DNA from: Gracilariopsis chorda
Taxonomy: Eukaryota > Rhodophyta > Florideophyceae > Gracilariales > Gracilariaceae
Reading direction: 5' to 3'
NCBI GenBank assembly: GCA_003194525.1
Contig: NBIV01000113.1
Span: 124,001 to 188,000 of the forward strand
DNA length: 64,000 nucleotides
Part shown: piece after piece, positions 54,519 to 64,000 of the stretch
How positions within the stretch are numbered: the first letter of the stretch is position 1
How the letters are laid out: every line of letters begins with the position of its first letter
Position numbers and translations under genes: made by a program
The notes under the pieces: generated by a model
Told to the model about the DNA's origin: nothing
What the model saw: only the letters and a program-made list of their open reading frames with translations
Databases searched by the model: none

Positions 54519-56691
54519 ATGTCGAGAAATCCCTCCGATGCGGAGCCAGTGGTTACGCGTAGTCGCTCCCGCGACAACGCGGACACTTCCGAAGTTCGGT
54601 TCGTACCCCGTATCCCTATACGGACAAGTTCCAGCCGTACTGGCGCCGCTTCATCGCGGAATGATACCCCGACCGGGAACCCCGGAACCTCCTTTTGCCC
54701 TCGTTATCACCCCCGCAGGGGAATGCAGCATCAACTCCGGCTGTTGCCTCAGTGCCCCAGGCACCCCGGCCTGCTCCCGCTGTCGCGGCTTCAAGCCCCC
54801 GTGGAACGGGCGATAACAACCCCCAGGGGACTTCCCTGGAATCCCAGGTCCGCGCTCTGTGGACCGCCCATGACACCCTTGTAGGGGAACTAAAATCCCT
54901 CCAAGAGGTGGTCTTGGCAACCCCCGTAAAGGAGGTTGCCGAGGAACTCCGTATTTTACGGTCTGACGTCAACTCCGTGTTGGAGAGTTTGGGGCAACCC
55001 GCCACCTTCATCGAAGGAGTTGAAGCCCGATTTGATCGGATTGGTGCCCGCCTGGAGACGCTGGAGCAGTTCGTCCTCATGGACAAACCATCCCAGGATG
55101 ATCCCGTAAACGAGGCATCGCACAACGACCAGCTTGCTGGGAAGAAGAAACGCCGTCATCGACGGAAACGCCACCAAAAATATTCGGATTCCGATTCTTC
55201 GACATAGTCGGACTCATCCCGAAACCATTCGGTTAGCTCGAGCTCCTCAGACCCCGACTCGGAGGACGAGAAGCGAGGCTACTCCTCCCGCTCGAAGCGG
55301 ACATCGGCCACTAAAGGTGTGATCCGAACCCGCCAGAAGGGGAGAAGACACCCCGATCTCCGGGAATTGAAACCGACAAACCCGGATTACCGGAAGCTTT
55401 TATCATACCGGTACTACCGGCTCGAAGATTCGTCACTTGGACGTACGCCCTGTGGTACGGGAAAGGTGCGAGAATGCATTAAGCGAATGCAGCTCTCGCT
55501 CCGCAACCAGTATTTTACTGGAGATGCCCGGTCCTAGTACTGGATTTCCTATCCCGCTTTGTAGCGGATGCCAATATCCTCGGTATGAATGAGGGACAAG
55601 CCTATTTGGCTTTACCGTATTTCTTACGGGGAGTGGCGGAGGACCAATACAACTCTGTCAGAGGATCTTCTCGTGCCTCCGAGGGAGGGGTTACTTGTTT
55701 GCCGGAGGCTGTGCAGTATCTTCTGCGCTCCTACGCCACAAACATCGCTATTCAGCAGGCTATCCTCGCTTTGCGAGATACACGCCAGCGTGCTGGAGAG
55801 ACCAAGACCGATTACTCGGTGCGCCATAACAAGGCTTTCCACATATGTGGTAACGTATACCCCGCTGGGGAGCGTTGTACCATGTTCATCGATGGTCTTG
55901 ACCAGGCAATCCGGAGTTTAGTTACCCGTTATCGGGAGGACAAGCGGAGGATCACCTATCTCGAGCTGGTACAACACGCTCGAGCGGAAGGGGATGCATT
56001 TCGTGCAAGAACTCCGAACAATCGGTCTAAATCCGCCACGGCGTTGTTGCTAGAAAGTGAAGCATCCTCACTCCCGCTCACTGCGGATGGGAACCCTGGA
56101 CAGGGATTTGATACCGTGCATTTAGTGCAGGGGGATGGTGTGTCGATACCCACCAGTGATTTGCCGTCGACGATGGAGATGACCCGTGATACGGGAACAG
56201 AAGATCCCGTTCTATACTGTGGTAACGGTCGGGTCCAACCCCAATGACTCCCGTTTTCAAACGGTCATTCCCGTTATCAACGGCCTGGATGGACTGAAAC
56301 CCGCCCTGCGGTTCGCTTCTCCGATACTCGGAATAATAATCCGCGTGTCGCGCTGTTAGCTCTCATTTGCCACCTTTGTTATGCCAATGGCCATACCTCG
56401 CCTCAGTGTATCTGCTCACTGAAGGATATGGCCAAGGTGGTGGCAAACCTCGAGGCCCTCACTCCAGAGGAGAAACGTTCCGTCCCGACGGCTTCCTACC
56501 TTCGTGCTAAAACGGACTTTTCCCATGCCCTACCACAGACCGCGCGTGCGCGGCAAGCTTCACACACCCCGATTCGGGAGATCATGCAACCACCCGTTGC
56601 AACCCCCGCTTATGCGGATAGAAACCCCCGTCAACGGGATGAAGCACTCGTTGTCGAGGAACCCAACCCACTGCCGAAGGCGGAAAACTAA
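54519..56691 (+). pseudogene. gag: gypsy-B gag
   Basis: Starts ATG 54519 (MSRNPSDAEPVVTRSRSRD). A frameshift near 54685 leads to the coiled-coil and Arg-rich part (to TAG 55205-55207) and onward to a one-base loss near 55530. The capsid region then runs ANILGMNEGQAYLALPYF... to a TGA at 56245-56247. After it the zinc knuckle CHLCYANGHTSPQC (56368-56409) and the end PKAEN, TAA 56689-56691. Collinear with gypsy-A gag. Confidence 0.85.
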
Positions 56692-56706
56692 CTGAGGGAG
56701 TCTCCC
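56682..56706 (+). promoter_or_regulatory. Degenerate -1 frameshift site of gypsy-B
   Basis: G GAA AAC then TAA: one base away from the G GGA AAC of gypsy-A. The -1 frame is open (LTEGVSPLGEAS). A stem TCTCCC/GGGAGA with loop CTTT follows from about 56701. Confidence 0.5.
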
Positions 56707-59700
56707 CTTTGGGAGAGGCGTCCTCAGACAGGAGGATGTTGGCGCCCGAGGCGTCCTCGCCTCGCTCCCCACTGAAAGTCCTCTCGAGGAAAGACACCGC
56801 TGACGCGACTCTGCGCACCTCGATGTGTTGCGTCGCCCGTGGATACGGAGTAAAAATCCCCGGATTCCCGGTAGAGTCTTGGTCTTGGCCAAGCGCAATT
56901 ACAAGGTCTATGCCGACCTTGGCCTTGATCCCCAGTTTATGGTGAGGTTTCTCACCGTCCTGGATACAGGTGCAGGCCCCAACTTTGTTGTGGAATCATT
57001 GTTACCCCCGCTTGTGCGGTCTCGTATCCGCTCTGACGCGATCCCCGACATTTAGGATGGGAACAACAATCCGTTACCAACGGTGGGCACAGTGGACCTC
57101 GTCGTGAGACTTGGTACCTCTGTGGTGAAGTTGGACTTCATCGTTTGCTGTTCATTGGCAACACCAGTCATACTGGGATGTGATTACTACGACAGATTTG
57201 TCGACGCAATCGGACCCCGCCTCAGGCGTGTAGAACTTGACGACGGATCGTTGGTTCCGATTGTTCGCCGCCCGCTAAAGCGGTCCTCCCGGAAACAAGT
57301 TCCGCTCCCTGCTGCGCAGGAACCACTGCCCGCGTCCCGCGAGTCCACCAAGCTCTGCGTCGCTACCTCCGTTTCTATACCGGCTGAGTCCCAAGTCTGG
57401 GTGCAGGTAAATTCCCGTCAACACGGTCTTCGGGTTATACAACACCTCGCCTCGTTGTACGAGAAATCCCAGGTGGCGCTGGCTAATGGAATTTTCTCCA
57501 TTTCCCCGGATGTTCCTTTCCGGATATTGGTTGCCAACCTTGGCAAACACCCCCAGTAGCTCGTCAAACACCAATCAATTGGGAGTGTAACCCCCCATCC
57601 TATGGGAATGCTGCCAACGAAGATGACAGTGGGCGATGTACTCGGAGTTACCACCTCTTCTGAGGAGTTTGCCCCGCCGTCCGAAAACGTCAAGTCTAAG
57701 GAGGGGGAGGAAACCGCTACTTCAGCGTCAAACATACCGAGTAACTCGGAATTGCGTACCACACCTGTTCCACAGGACAATGCTCCATCGAGCAACGACC
57801 GGATTGATCCGGAAAAGGCACTTGAAGCGCTGGACTTCAGCCACGTGCCAGAGTCGCACCGCGACAAACTCCGTACAATGTTACGGGAATTCACCACAAT
57901 GTGGGATGGCTCGCTTGGCGAGATTAATGCAACGGAACACCGGATCGATTTATTCCCCGGTGCGCGACCGGTTGCACAACCCCCTTACAGGGCAGGTCCG
58001 AAAGCTCGGGAAGAGGAGCAGTCCCAAGTGGACAAGATGCTCCGCGCAGGTGTGATTGAGCCCGCTCAATCACCCTGGGCATCCCCAGTTGTACTGGCTT
58101 TGAAGGCCGACGGAACCTGGAGGTTCTGTATCGATTACCGCCGTCTCAATGCCGTGACTGTTAGGGACACGTAACCTATCCCTCGTATGGACGAGTGTAT
58201 TGACTCCCTCGGAGACGCCACCGTTTTCACGGCTCTCGATGCCAATTGGGGATATTGGCAAGTACCTGTCAGACAGGAGGATCGCGACAAAACCGCATTC
58301 ACCTGCCACACAGGAACGTACCGCTTCAAGCGGATGCCATTTGGGTTACCCAACGCCCCCGCCACCTTTCAGCGTGCAGTAGATATTCTATTCAACCGCT
58401 TTAGGTGGCGGAGTTGTCTGGTCTACCTTGATGATATTATCATCTTCTCCAACTCGTTGGACGACCATCTCACTCACATCCGAGACGTGCTGACCGTACT
58501 CCACGATGCGGGAATTACCCTCAGGTTGAGGAAATGCGAGTTTTTCACGGATACTGTGAAGTATCTGGGTCACATTATCCGTCCTGGACGGTTAGCGATC
58601 GAGAAAGCTCGAGTCAAATCCCTCGTTGAAGCGAAAGAGCCCCGTACTCAAACGGAACTGCGCTCCTTTTTTGGGCTGTTCAACGTCTATTGACGGTTTA
58701 TCCCAAACTTTTCGGATACTGCGGCGCCCCTGAACGCGTTGTTGCGAAAGGGGAACCCCCCAAAACTGGGAAGATTTACGCCCGAGCAATCGGAAGCCTT
58801 TAACTCCTTGAAGGAGGCTGTCACATCAGCACCAATCCTACATCTCCCAAAACTTGGGTTGCCATACTCCGTAGATACGGACTCGAGCGACTACCAAGTC
58901 GGGTGTGCTCTTTTTCAAACCACCCCCGAGGGGGAACGACATCCAATTGGTTATTGGTCACGTTCGCTCAATGCTCATGAGCGGAACTACTCCGTATCGG
59001 AGAAAGAGTGCCTCGCCGTCGTATGGGCGATGACCACTCTGCGCCCCTACCTTATGGGAGTTCACTTCACCGTGTACACGGATCATTCCTCATTGAGGTG
59101 GTTAATGAATATCTCCGACCCGTTGGGACGCCTCATGCGCTGGAGACTCGGCCTCGCGGAATATGACTTTCAAGTCATTTATAAAAAGGGCGCGCAGAAC
59201 ACCCAAGCCGACGCCCTGTCGCGTTTACCCACAAGTGGGGAAGCACTCCCAACGGAGGATGATGAAGTCCCATGTTTCATGGCCATAGACCCGGATTATC
59301 CGGAATGTGCCGTCGAGGCTGGGCCAGAAAACTGGGACGAGGATGCTGACTTTGACGAACTACTCGCATCGCGAGATGAATCTGAGAACCCGTTACCGGG
59401 AAACTTTGTACCGGTATCACCGGAAGAAATGATCCGAGAACAACTCGGCGACCCATTCTGTACGAGGGTTCGTGCCCGTATCAACGGTGGTGAAGATCTC
59501 CCTTTCGGGGTAAACGACAAAGGCTACCTCTTGAGGAAGGTCGAAGCCCCTCCACAGATTGTGGTACCTCATTCCCTGCAGTCGCGGGTGTTACATCTAT
59601 CACACTACGCCCCCATTGGAGGTCACCCAGGTGGGAGGAAACTCTACCTAACCCTGCGAAGGGATTTGTATTGGCCCGCCATGGAGGTGGATTGCTACGC

Positions 59701-62417
59701 AACCGTGCGGTTTTGTAGCGAATGCGCGAAGAATCGCGTCAAGCTACGCAAAAATGCGAAGAAGATGAAACTATTCCCCGCAAGGGCGCCGCTCGAGTTT
59801 ATCGCGATCGATATTCTCGGACCACTACTCACCACGAAACGTGGAAAGAAGTTTCTACTTGTCATTACCGACCGCTTTCCTAAACTGGTACGGACTGTCC
59901 CTCTTCGGAGGATAACCGCTCTCACGGTGGCCCAGGCTCTGGTGACGCACTGGATTTTCGTCTACGGTCCCCCTGTGGAGGTGCTCTCTGATAACGGGAA
60001 ACAATTCGCGAGCAAGTTCTTCCAGGATGTTTGTCGCATCCTGGATGTCAAAAACTTGTTCACGACTACCTACCACCCCCAATGTAATGGGAAAGTTGAA
60101 CGGTTTAACCGGAAGTTACTCGCGGCGTTACGTTCCTACGTCGCAGACCACCCAAAGAACTGGGAAATGTACGCTGATGCGGTAACCTACGCGTACAATA
60201 CGCAGGTACACCGGACTACCGGAGTTTCGCCATTCGAGTTGGTTCTATCTAGAACACCCCCGCCTGTGGCGCTGGGACCCCAAGCTACCTTGGACAATTT
60301 CCCATCAGTGGGTATCTACCGGCAGCAATGGAAGCAATGGCTTTCCAAGCTGGTCCTCGCTGCGCGGAAGTCTATGGCACGGGCCCAAGCCGCTTACAAG
60401 CGGGATTTTGATGCTCGTTTGCGAGGGAAACCGTCCCCGATTCGGGCGAATAACTATGTCTTCATCAGGAAGGAGTACTACAACCCGGAATGGGAGAAGC
60501 GCCATAAACTCTCGCCTGTGGCGGATGGACCATTCAAGGTCATCTCTGTAAACACCGACACTGTCGTGGTAGAGATGGGCGACACGCACGAACGGATTTC
60601 CCGTGATCGTGTTGTCGTTGCCCCTCCTCCCTCGTCAGAGGTAGTCCTGGATCCAGGCAACCCCGTTTCTACGGACTCTGCAACACCGGAATCATCCGGG
60701 AGTACTAGGCCTACGCTACTACCACACCCCAGCCGGGGACTCTCAGACCTACCGACCCTGTCGGACTCACCGGCTCAGCCGGGGAATTCGGGCCTCTCAG
60801 TGCCCGCCCCTACCACGCCTGCCCCACTGGCGCGCATTTATACCCGCCAGGCGGGGAATGTTATCCCTTATCCTGCCACTCCGTTTAAAGAGGGGGAGGA
60901 GAACACTCGTTTTCGAGGAACGATATCGCCGTCGCAACGGGAAACACATCGTAACATACGGAACACTGACCGTGGAGCACGGAGTATGTCGCGCGACACT
61001 AATCCCCCGTTCTCTGGCAGTGCTGTGCAACAGGAACCAGACGCGCAGGCCCCGCAAAAGCGGCAAATACACCGTTTGTCATGGGAAAACGAGTAGCCTC
61101 CCTCCAATACCGCAGCAGCGGAAATGCAATCGCCCGATCCATCCCCGGAGGCATCGCCACAAACGCGGGAAATATACCATGCTACACGGGAAGCTGAAGC
61201 GCAACTACCGCACACCCCTGTCAGGGAAGGATCCCCGATAAGGGAGTATGGTGACGATTGCCCCCAATCTCCTGGGCAGAGCGATGCATCGAAGCCGCCA
61301 TTGGCGGAAGCCCCCGCGGAAGCGGTTCAATTAAGTCCAGCAGACCCGTGCCCCGCGGGGAAGAGGTGCCCAGATACGCCAGCCTCACAGGGAAATACCC
61401 ACACCCCTCTTGGGGAAAAAGGCAGCCAAGCCGCAGTCGAAGCTTCAGGCCCTGGCGCGCAAGCGACGGAAACGCCTCCCGTCGTCGACGGAATGGAAGC
61501 CCCCGTTCCGGGGAATAATTTGCGCCAACTTCCGCAACGCTGCGGCGAAGAACCGAGGAACTCGGGAAAAACGCGCGCCATCGCACGCTCGAAACCGGTC
61601 GTACCGGACGCTGCCCCTCATCATGGAGACGGTGCCCCGCGCCTAGCGGCAAGGCCCCTGAAAAGGGTGTCATCGGCAACTGCCCGGCACCCCCCAAAAG
61701 GGGAATTTTAACCACAATGCCGGTGTACCGGAGTTAGCCTTAGGCAACCCCCCAGTAGCCGGGGACACCACGGCACAGCCGGAACGTATGGCAGAAAACG
61801 CTCATGACTCCCCAGGGGAGGCAGAACGCTTACCAATCACCGTGTCGCACGGGACCCCGCAGGGGATGTCGCAAACACCGTTCCCGCATACGCGGCAAAG
61901 ACCCCGCAAGCTCGCGGTTCGCGAAGAAGACCGCACTCGCGGAGTTCAAGTCCCCCGCCGACTGGCGGTTCGCCCGGCCTACCGTGATGACGGGAACAAC
62001 GACGCCCCTCTGGGGAATAACTTGGCTGTGAAAACCATGACGCCAAACACCCTCTTGAGGGATATCCTCCCGCACGAGCAGCTGCCGCTACCACAGTGCA
62101 CGGCAACGCCGGAGTTATCGCCGAACACCCTGCTAAGGGACATTATACCGCACCGCGGGCAACCCTCACAAGGGAGTACAATCACCACCCGGCACGGCCG
62201 GCAGGTCTACAAACAAGAGTTCGTAGTAGACCGACTTGTCGGACACACCTGGGACCAGGATAGTATTCTACAATACCGCGTCCGCTGGTATGGGTATGAC
62301 CCCAGTGGGGATACGTGGGAGCCAATCGAACACCTCCCACGGTCGCAGGTCGTGCGATACCACTGTCAAACGGGAACTGCAGCTCCAGCCAAGCTGGTAA
62401 ATGCCCAAGTGGGGTAA
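56688..62417 (+). pseudogene. pol: gypsy-B pol: protease, RT, RNase H, integrase, linker, chromodomain
   Basis: Starts in the -1 frame, shifts near 56820, then stays in one frame to 61711. Protease TVLDTGAGPNFV (56960). Stops at 57053, 57557, 58172 and 58691. RT: GTWRFCIDYRRLNAV, CLVYLDDIIIFSN (YLDD 58424-58435). After TGA 58691 a frame of about 800 codons is open: RNase H (SVDTDSSDYQVGCALF, YTDHSSLRW, ADALSRL), zinc motif HYAPIGGHPGG...CSECAK, integrase FIAIDILG (Asp), LSDNGKQF (Asp), VERFNRK (Glu), GPY/F-like IRKEYYNPEWEKRHKLSP. A stop at 61094-61096 lies in a very long Pro/Ser-rich linker. After a frameshift near 61720 the chromodomain follows: YKQEFVVDRLVGHTW...ILQYRVRWYGYDPSGDTWEPIEHL (about 62208-62340). 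Confidence 0.9.
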
Positions 62418-62673
62418 CGTTGCCGCGCGAACGTAGGGCGATAGGGAAGGATAACAAGGCAAGGTCCGTCGAGTACGGGGAACTCAAACGAGAATCACCG
62501 TTCTAAACGGGAAAGTTTAGTCAAGGGAGCAGCTAGCTCCCCACAACACTATACTACAATAGCTGGCTATGGCAGGAAAGAAGAACCGGAGACCGCGCAC
62601 GCACTTTTATCACCCATTTTCGTCTGGGAATCCTCCGCGTCCGCGGTCGTTTTCCCGTCTTAGGGGGGGGATA

Positions 62674-63168
62674 TGAAGTGCAACGCCCTCAGGGAGGGAT
62701 TCCTGGTACTTGATCGTTTTCCCGATATTATCGGTTGTGTAGTGTGTATATGAACTACGCCCCACAATGGTGGGTATGGAAACGTGGGACACGGTTTTGG
62801 GTCAATTGCCGGTTGGCCACAGTAGTGGATGTTGCCACGAAATGTGGAGTATTTTAGTTGATTTTATTTATTATTTTCACACCCATTTCTGGGAAGCTAG
62901 TGCTTAGTGCGACGGCGCACTGCCGTCGCACCAGTAAACCTTCCCCAACAAGGGACCCCAACCTGGGGAATTGGCTCTTGTTGTTACCGCTTGCGCGCGT
63001 GCTCTACTCCTCCTTGGAGGGAAACGCCGTGAACCATGGGACATCTAACCCCCTTGCACATCTAAAGGGACCCATCACTGGGAGTCATATTATTCCAATT
63101 GCATTCGTGTTTCGCCCTGTATAGGGATATTGTTACCGACATCGCCGTTCGCCCTTGTCGCTCTCGCG
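62674..63168 (+). repeat. 3' LTR of gypsy-B, truncated
   Basis: Follows the polypurine run TTAGGGGGGGGATA (62660-62673). Matches the first 495 bp of the 5' LTR and then breaks off at GCTCTCGCG. The last 331 bp are missing. Confidence 0.9.
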
Positions 63169-64000
63169 CGTGATAAATTACTTGTTTCCGCCAACGCTTG
63201 CCGTACTTAATGGACCACATATGTCGGAGAAGATTATTTCCCCAACATCTAAGGCCTTATTGGTTCCTCCGATTAAAGGTTATCTTGACATCTTTCCTTC
63301 AAGGCATGGAATGCAATTCATTCCCTGGTCAGCCTTTGCCTGGATGTCTAGTCCATTCACAAAACCATCAGTTTCCATTTGTTTGATGCGGGTTTGGTCC
63401 GCGTGGCCAAATCTGCAAGGCCAGAGCTCGATCCCGGTTTGCCGTTCTATATTGGTGACATAAGCTCTATATCCATGGATGGGAAATCTCACCACTCCAT
63501 TCAGCTCAAATAGTCCTTGACGACCACGTTTTCTCGTGTCTTTATAGGTTCCGTTCGACAGTGTACACCCGTTGTTGTCAATGGTTATGCGTATCCCACT
63601 GTCGGTAAGGGCTTGGAAGGGAACGAGGTTACAGTCCAGGTCTGGTACGACCAAGACATTCCTAAGCTGTAGGCAAAAGGCCAATGGCTGCGGGCGTTGT
63701 AGTCCGGACTTCGAGGTTTCCGACCAAATTAGATTCAATACTCCTTCCATCACCAAGGTTAATGGTTCTAGGGGTTACCGGTCGGAACCTGCTAGCCAAA
63801 CTAACGTCGTTCACCATATCGCAGGTGGCTCCCGAATCGATGACAAGCGCAGCCTGCTCTCCCCAGGGCTGCCTTTGTTCCCGGGTTACCAAATCAAACT
63901 GCTGAGTGTTGTTGTGGTTCTTGATCCTGTCCTTTTTTCTTCTGCATTCTCGCCTGTACCGGCCAAAGTTTCCCCATTGGTAGCACAGTGCTTTGGCCTT
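63169..64000 (-). pseudogene. copia-3 gag end, protease and integrase start
   Basis: Minus strand. CYQWGNFGRYRREC (about 63945-63985) is a CCHC zinc knuckle with Cys to Trp and His to Arg. AALVIDSGATCDMVND (63800-63850) is an intact protease site, with LGDGRSIESNLVGNLEV downstream. Then NVLVVPDLDCNLVPFQAL and GLFELNGVVRFP, and the GAG-pre-integrase segment LWPCRFGHADQTRIKQM...CIPCLEGKMSR with one stop. FSDICGPLSTASVGGNK is the beginning of the integrase core, followed by TAA where Tyr is expected, just before gypsy-B. The same element continues at 53587-51637 without its integrase core. Confidence 0.8.

Larger units (their letters stand above)
53588..63168 (+). mobile_element. gypsy-B: Ty3/gypsy chromovirus, family of gypsy-A
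   Basis: 9.6 kb with an 826-bp 5' LTR and a 3' LTR truncated after 495 bp. Inserted in copia-3. The two LTRs differ at roughly 15 of 495 positions by eye, so the copy is young. The whole element is dense in short hairpins. Encodes gag, protease, RT, RNase H, integrase and a C-terminal chromodomain, with a few stops and frameshifts. Confidence 0.93.

Overview
The window is eukaryotic nuclear DNA made almost entirely of nested, mostly broken transposable elements, with a small island of host-type sequence near the middle (about 29.5-34.6 kb). The one convincing intact host gene is an intronless ZIP-family metal transporter. Next to it, on the opposite strand, lies a THOC1/HPR1-like gene with in-frame stop codons. 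An intron-poor gene island in a sea of Ty3/gypsy, Ty1/copia, Helitron, piggyBac, pogo and Harbinger elements would fit a compact-gene, transposon-rich alga, for example a florideophyte red alga such as Chondrus. That assignment is inference; no rRNA, organellar or taxon-specific gene is present to prove it.

Layout, left to right. 1-1560: decayed copia (copia-1). 3385-6219: piggyBac-type element with palindrome-bearing terminal repeats and a dead transposase. 6481-10720: second copia (copia-2), cut off at the start of its reverse transcriptase. 11007-27663: old Ty3/gypsy element (gypsy-A) with both LTRs, a nearly open gag, a pol full of stops, and an antisense reading frame before the 3' LTR. 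A Helitron (16955-23593) sits inside its integrase codons, and the junction can be read to the base. 27820-28850: pogo/Tigger remnant. 29901-30980: ZIP transporter. 32321-34027: THOC1-like gene (minus). 35591-37166: second pogo-type transposase. 37476-43753: Harbinger transposase split by a young gypsy element (gypsy-C, 38097-43454) with 244-bp LTRs and a 5-bp target duplication. 44141-51433: copia-4 (minus) carrying a reading frame on its opposite strand. 51434-53587 and 63169-64000: the two parts of copia-3 (minus). 53588-63168: gypsy-B, same family as gypsy-A, inserted into copia-3.

Most interesting observations. (1) The gypsy-A/B family is packed with short perfect hairpins (4-6 bp stems, 2-8 nt loops), about one per 20-30 bp in gypsy-B through LTR, gag, pol and linker. 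Some keep pairing between the two copies although bases differ. (2) Gypsy-C has a textbook -1 ribosomal frameshift signal (A AAA AAC, gag stop, 8-bp stem-loop) joining gag to pol, and gypsy-A has G GGA AAC at the same place. (3) Two unrelated LTR elements carry antisense reading frames next to the 3' LTR. (4) Several reading frames have accumulated stops but no frameshifts, while the gag of gypsy-A stays almost open. All similarity calls are from motif recognition by eye; no database search was run.
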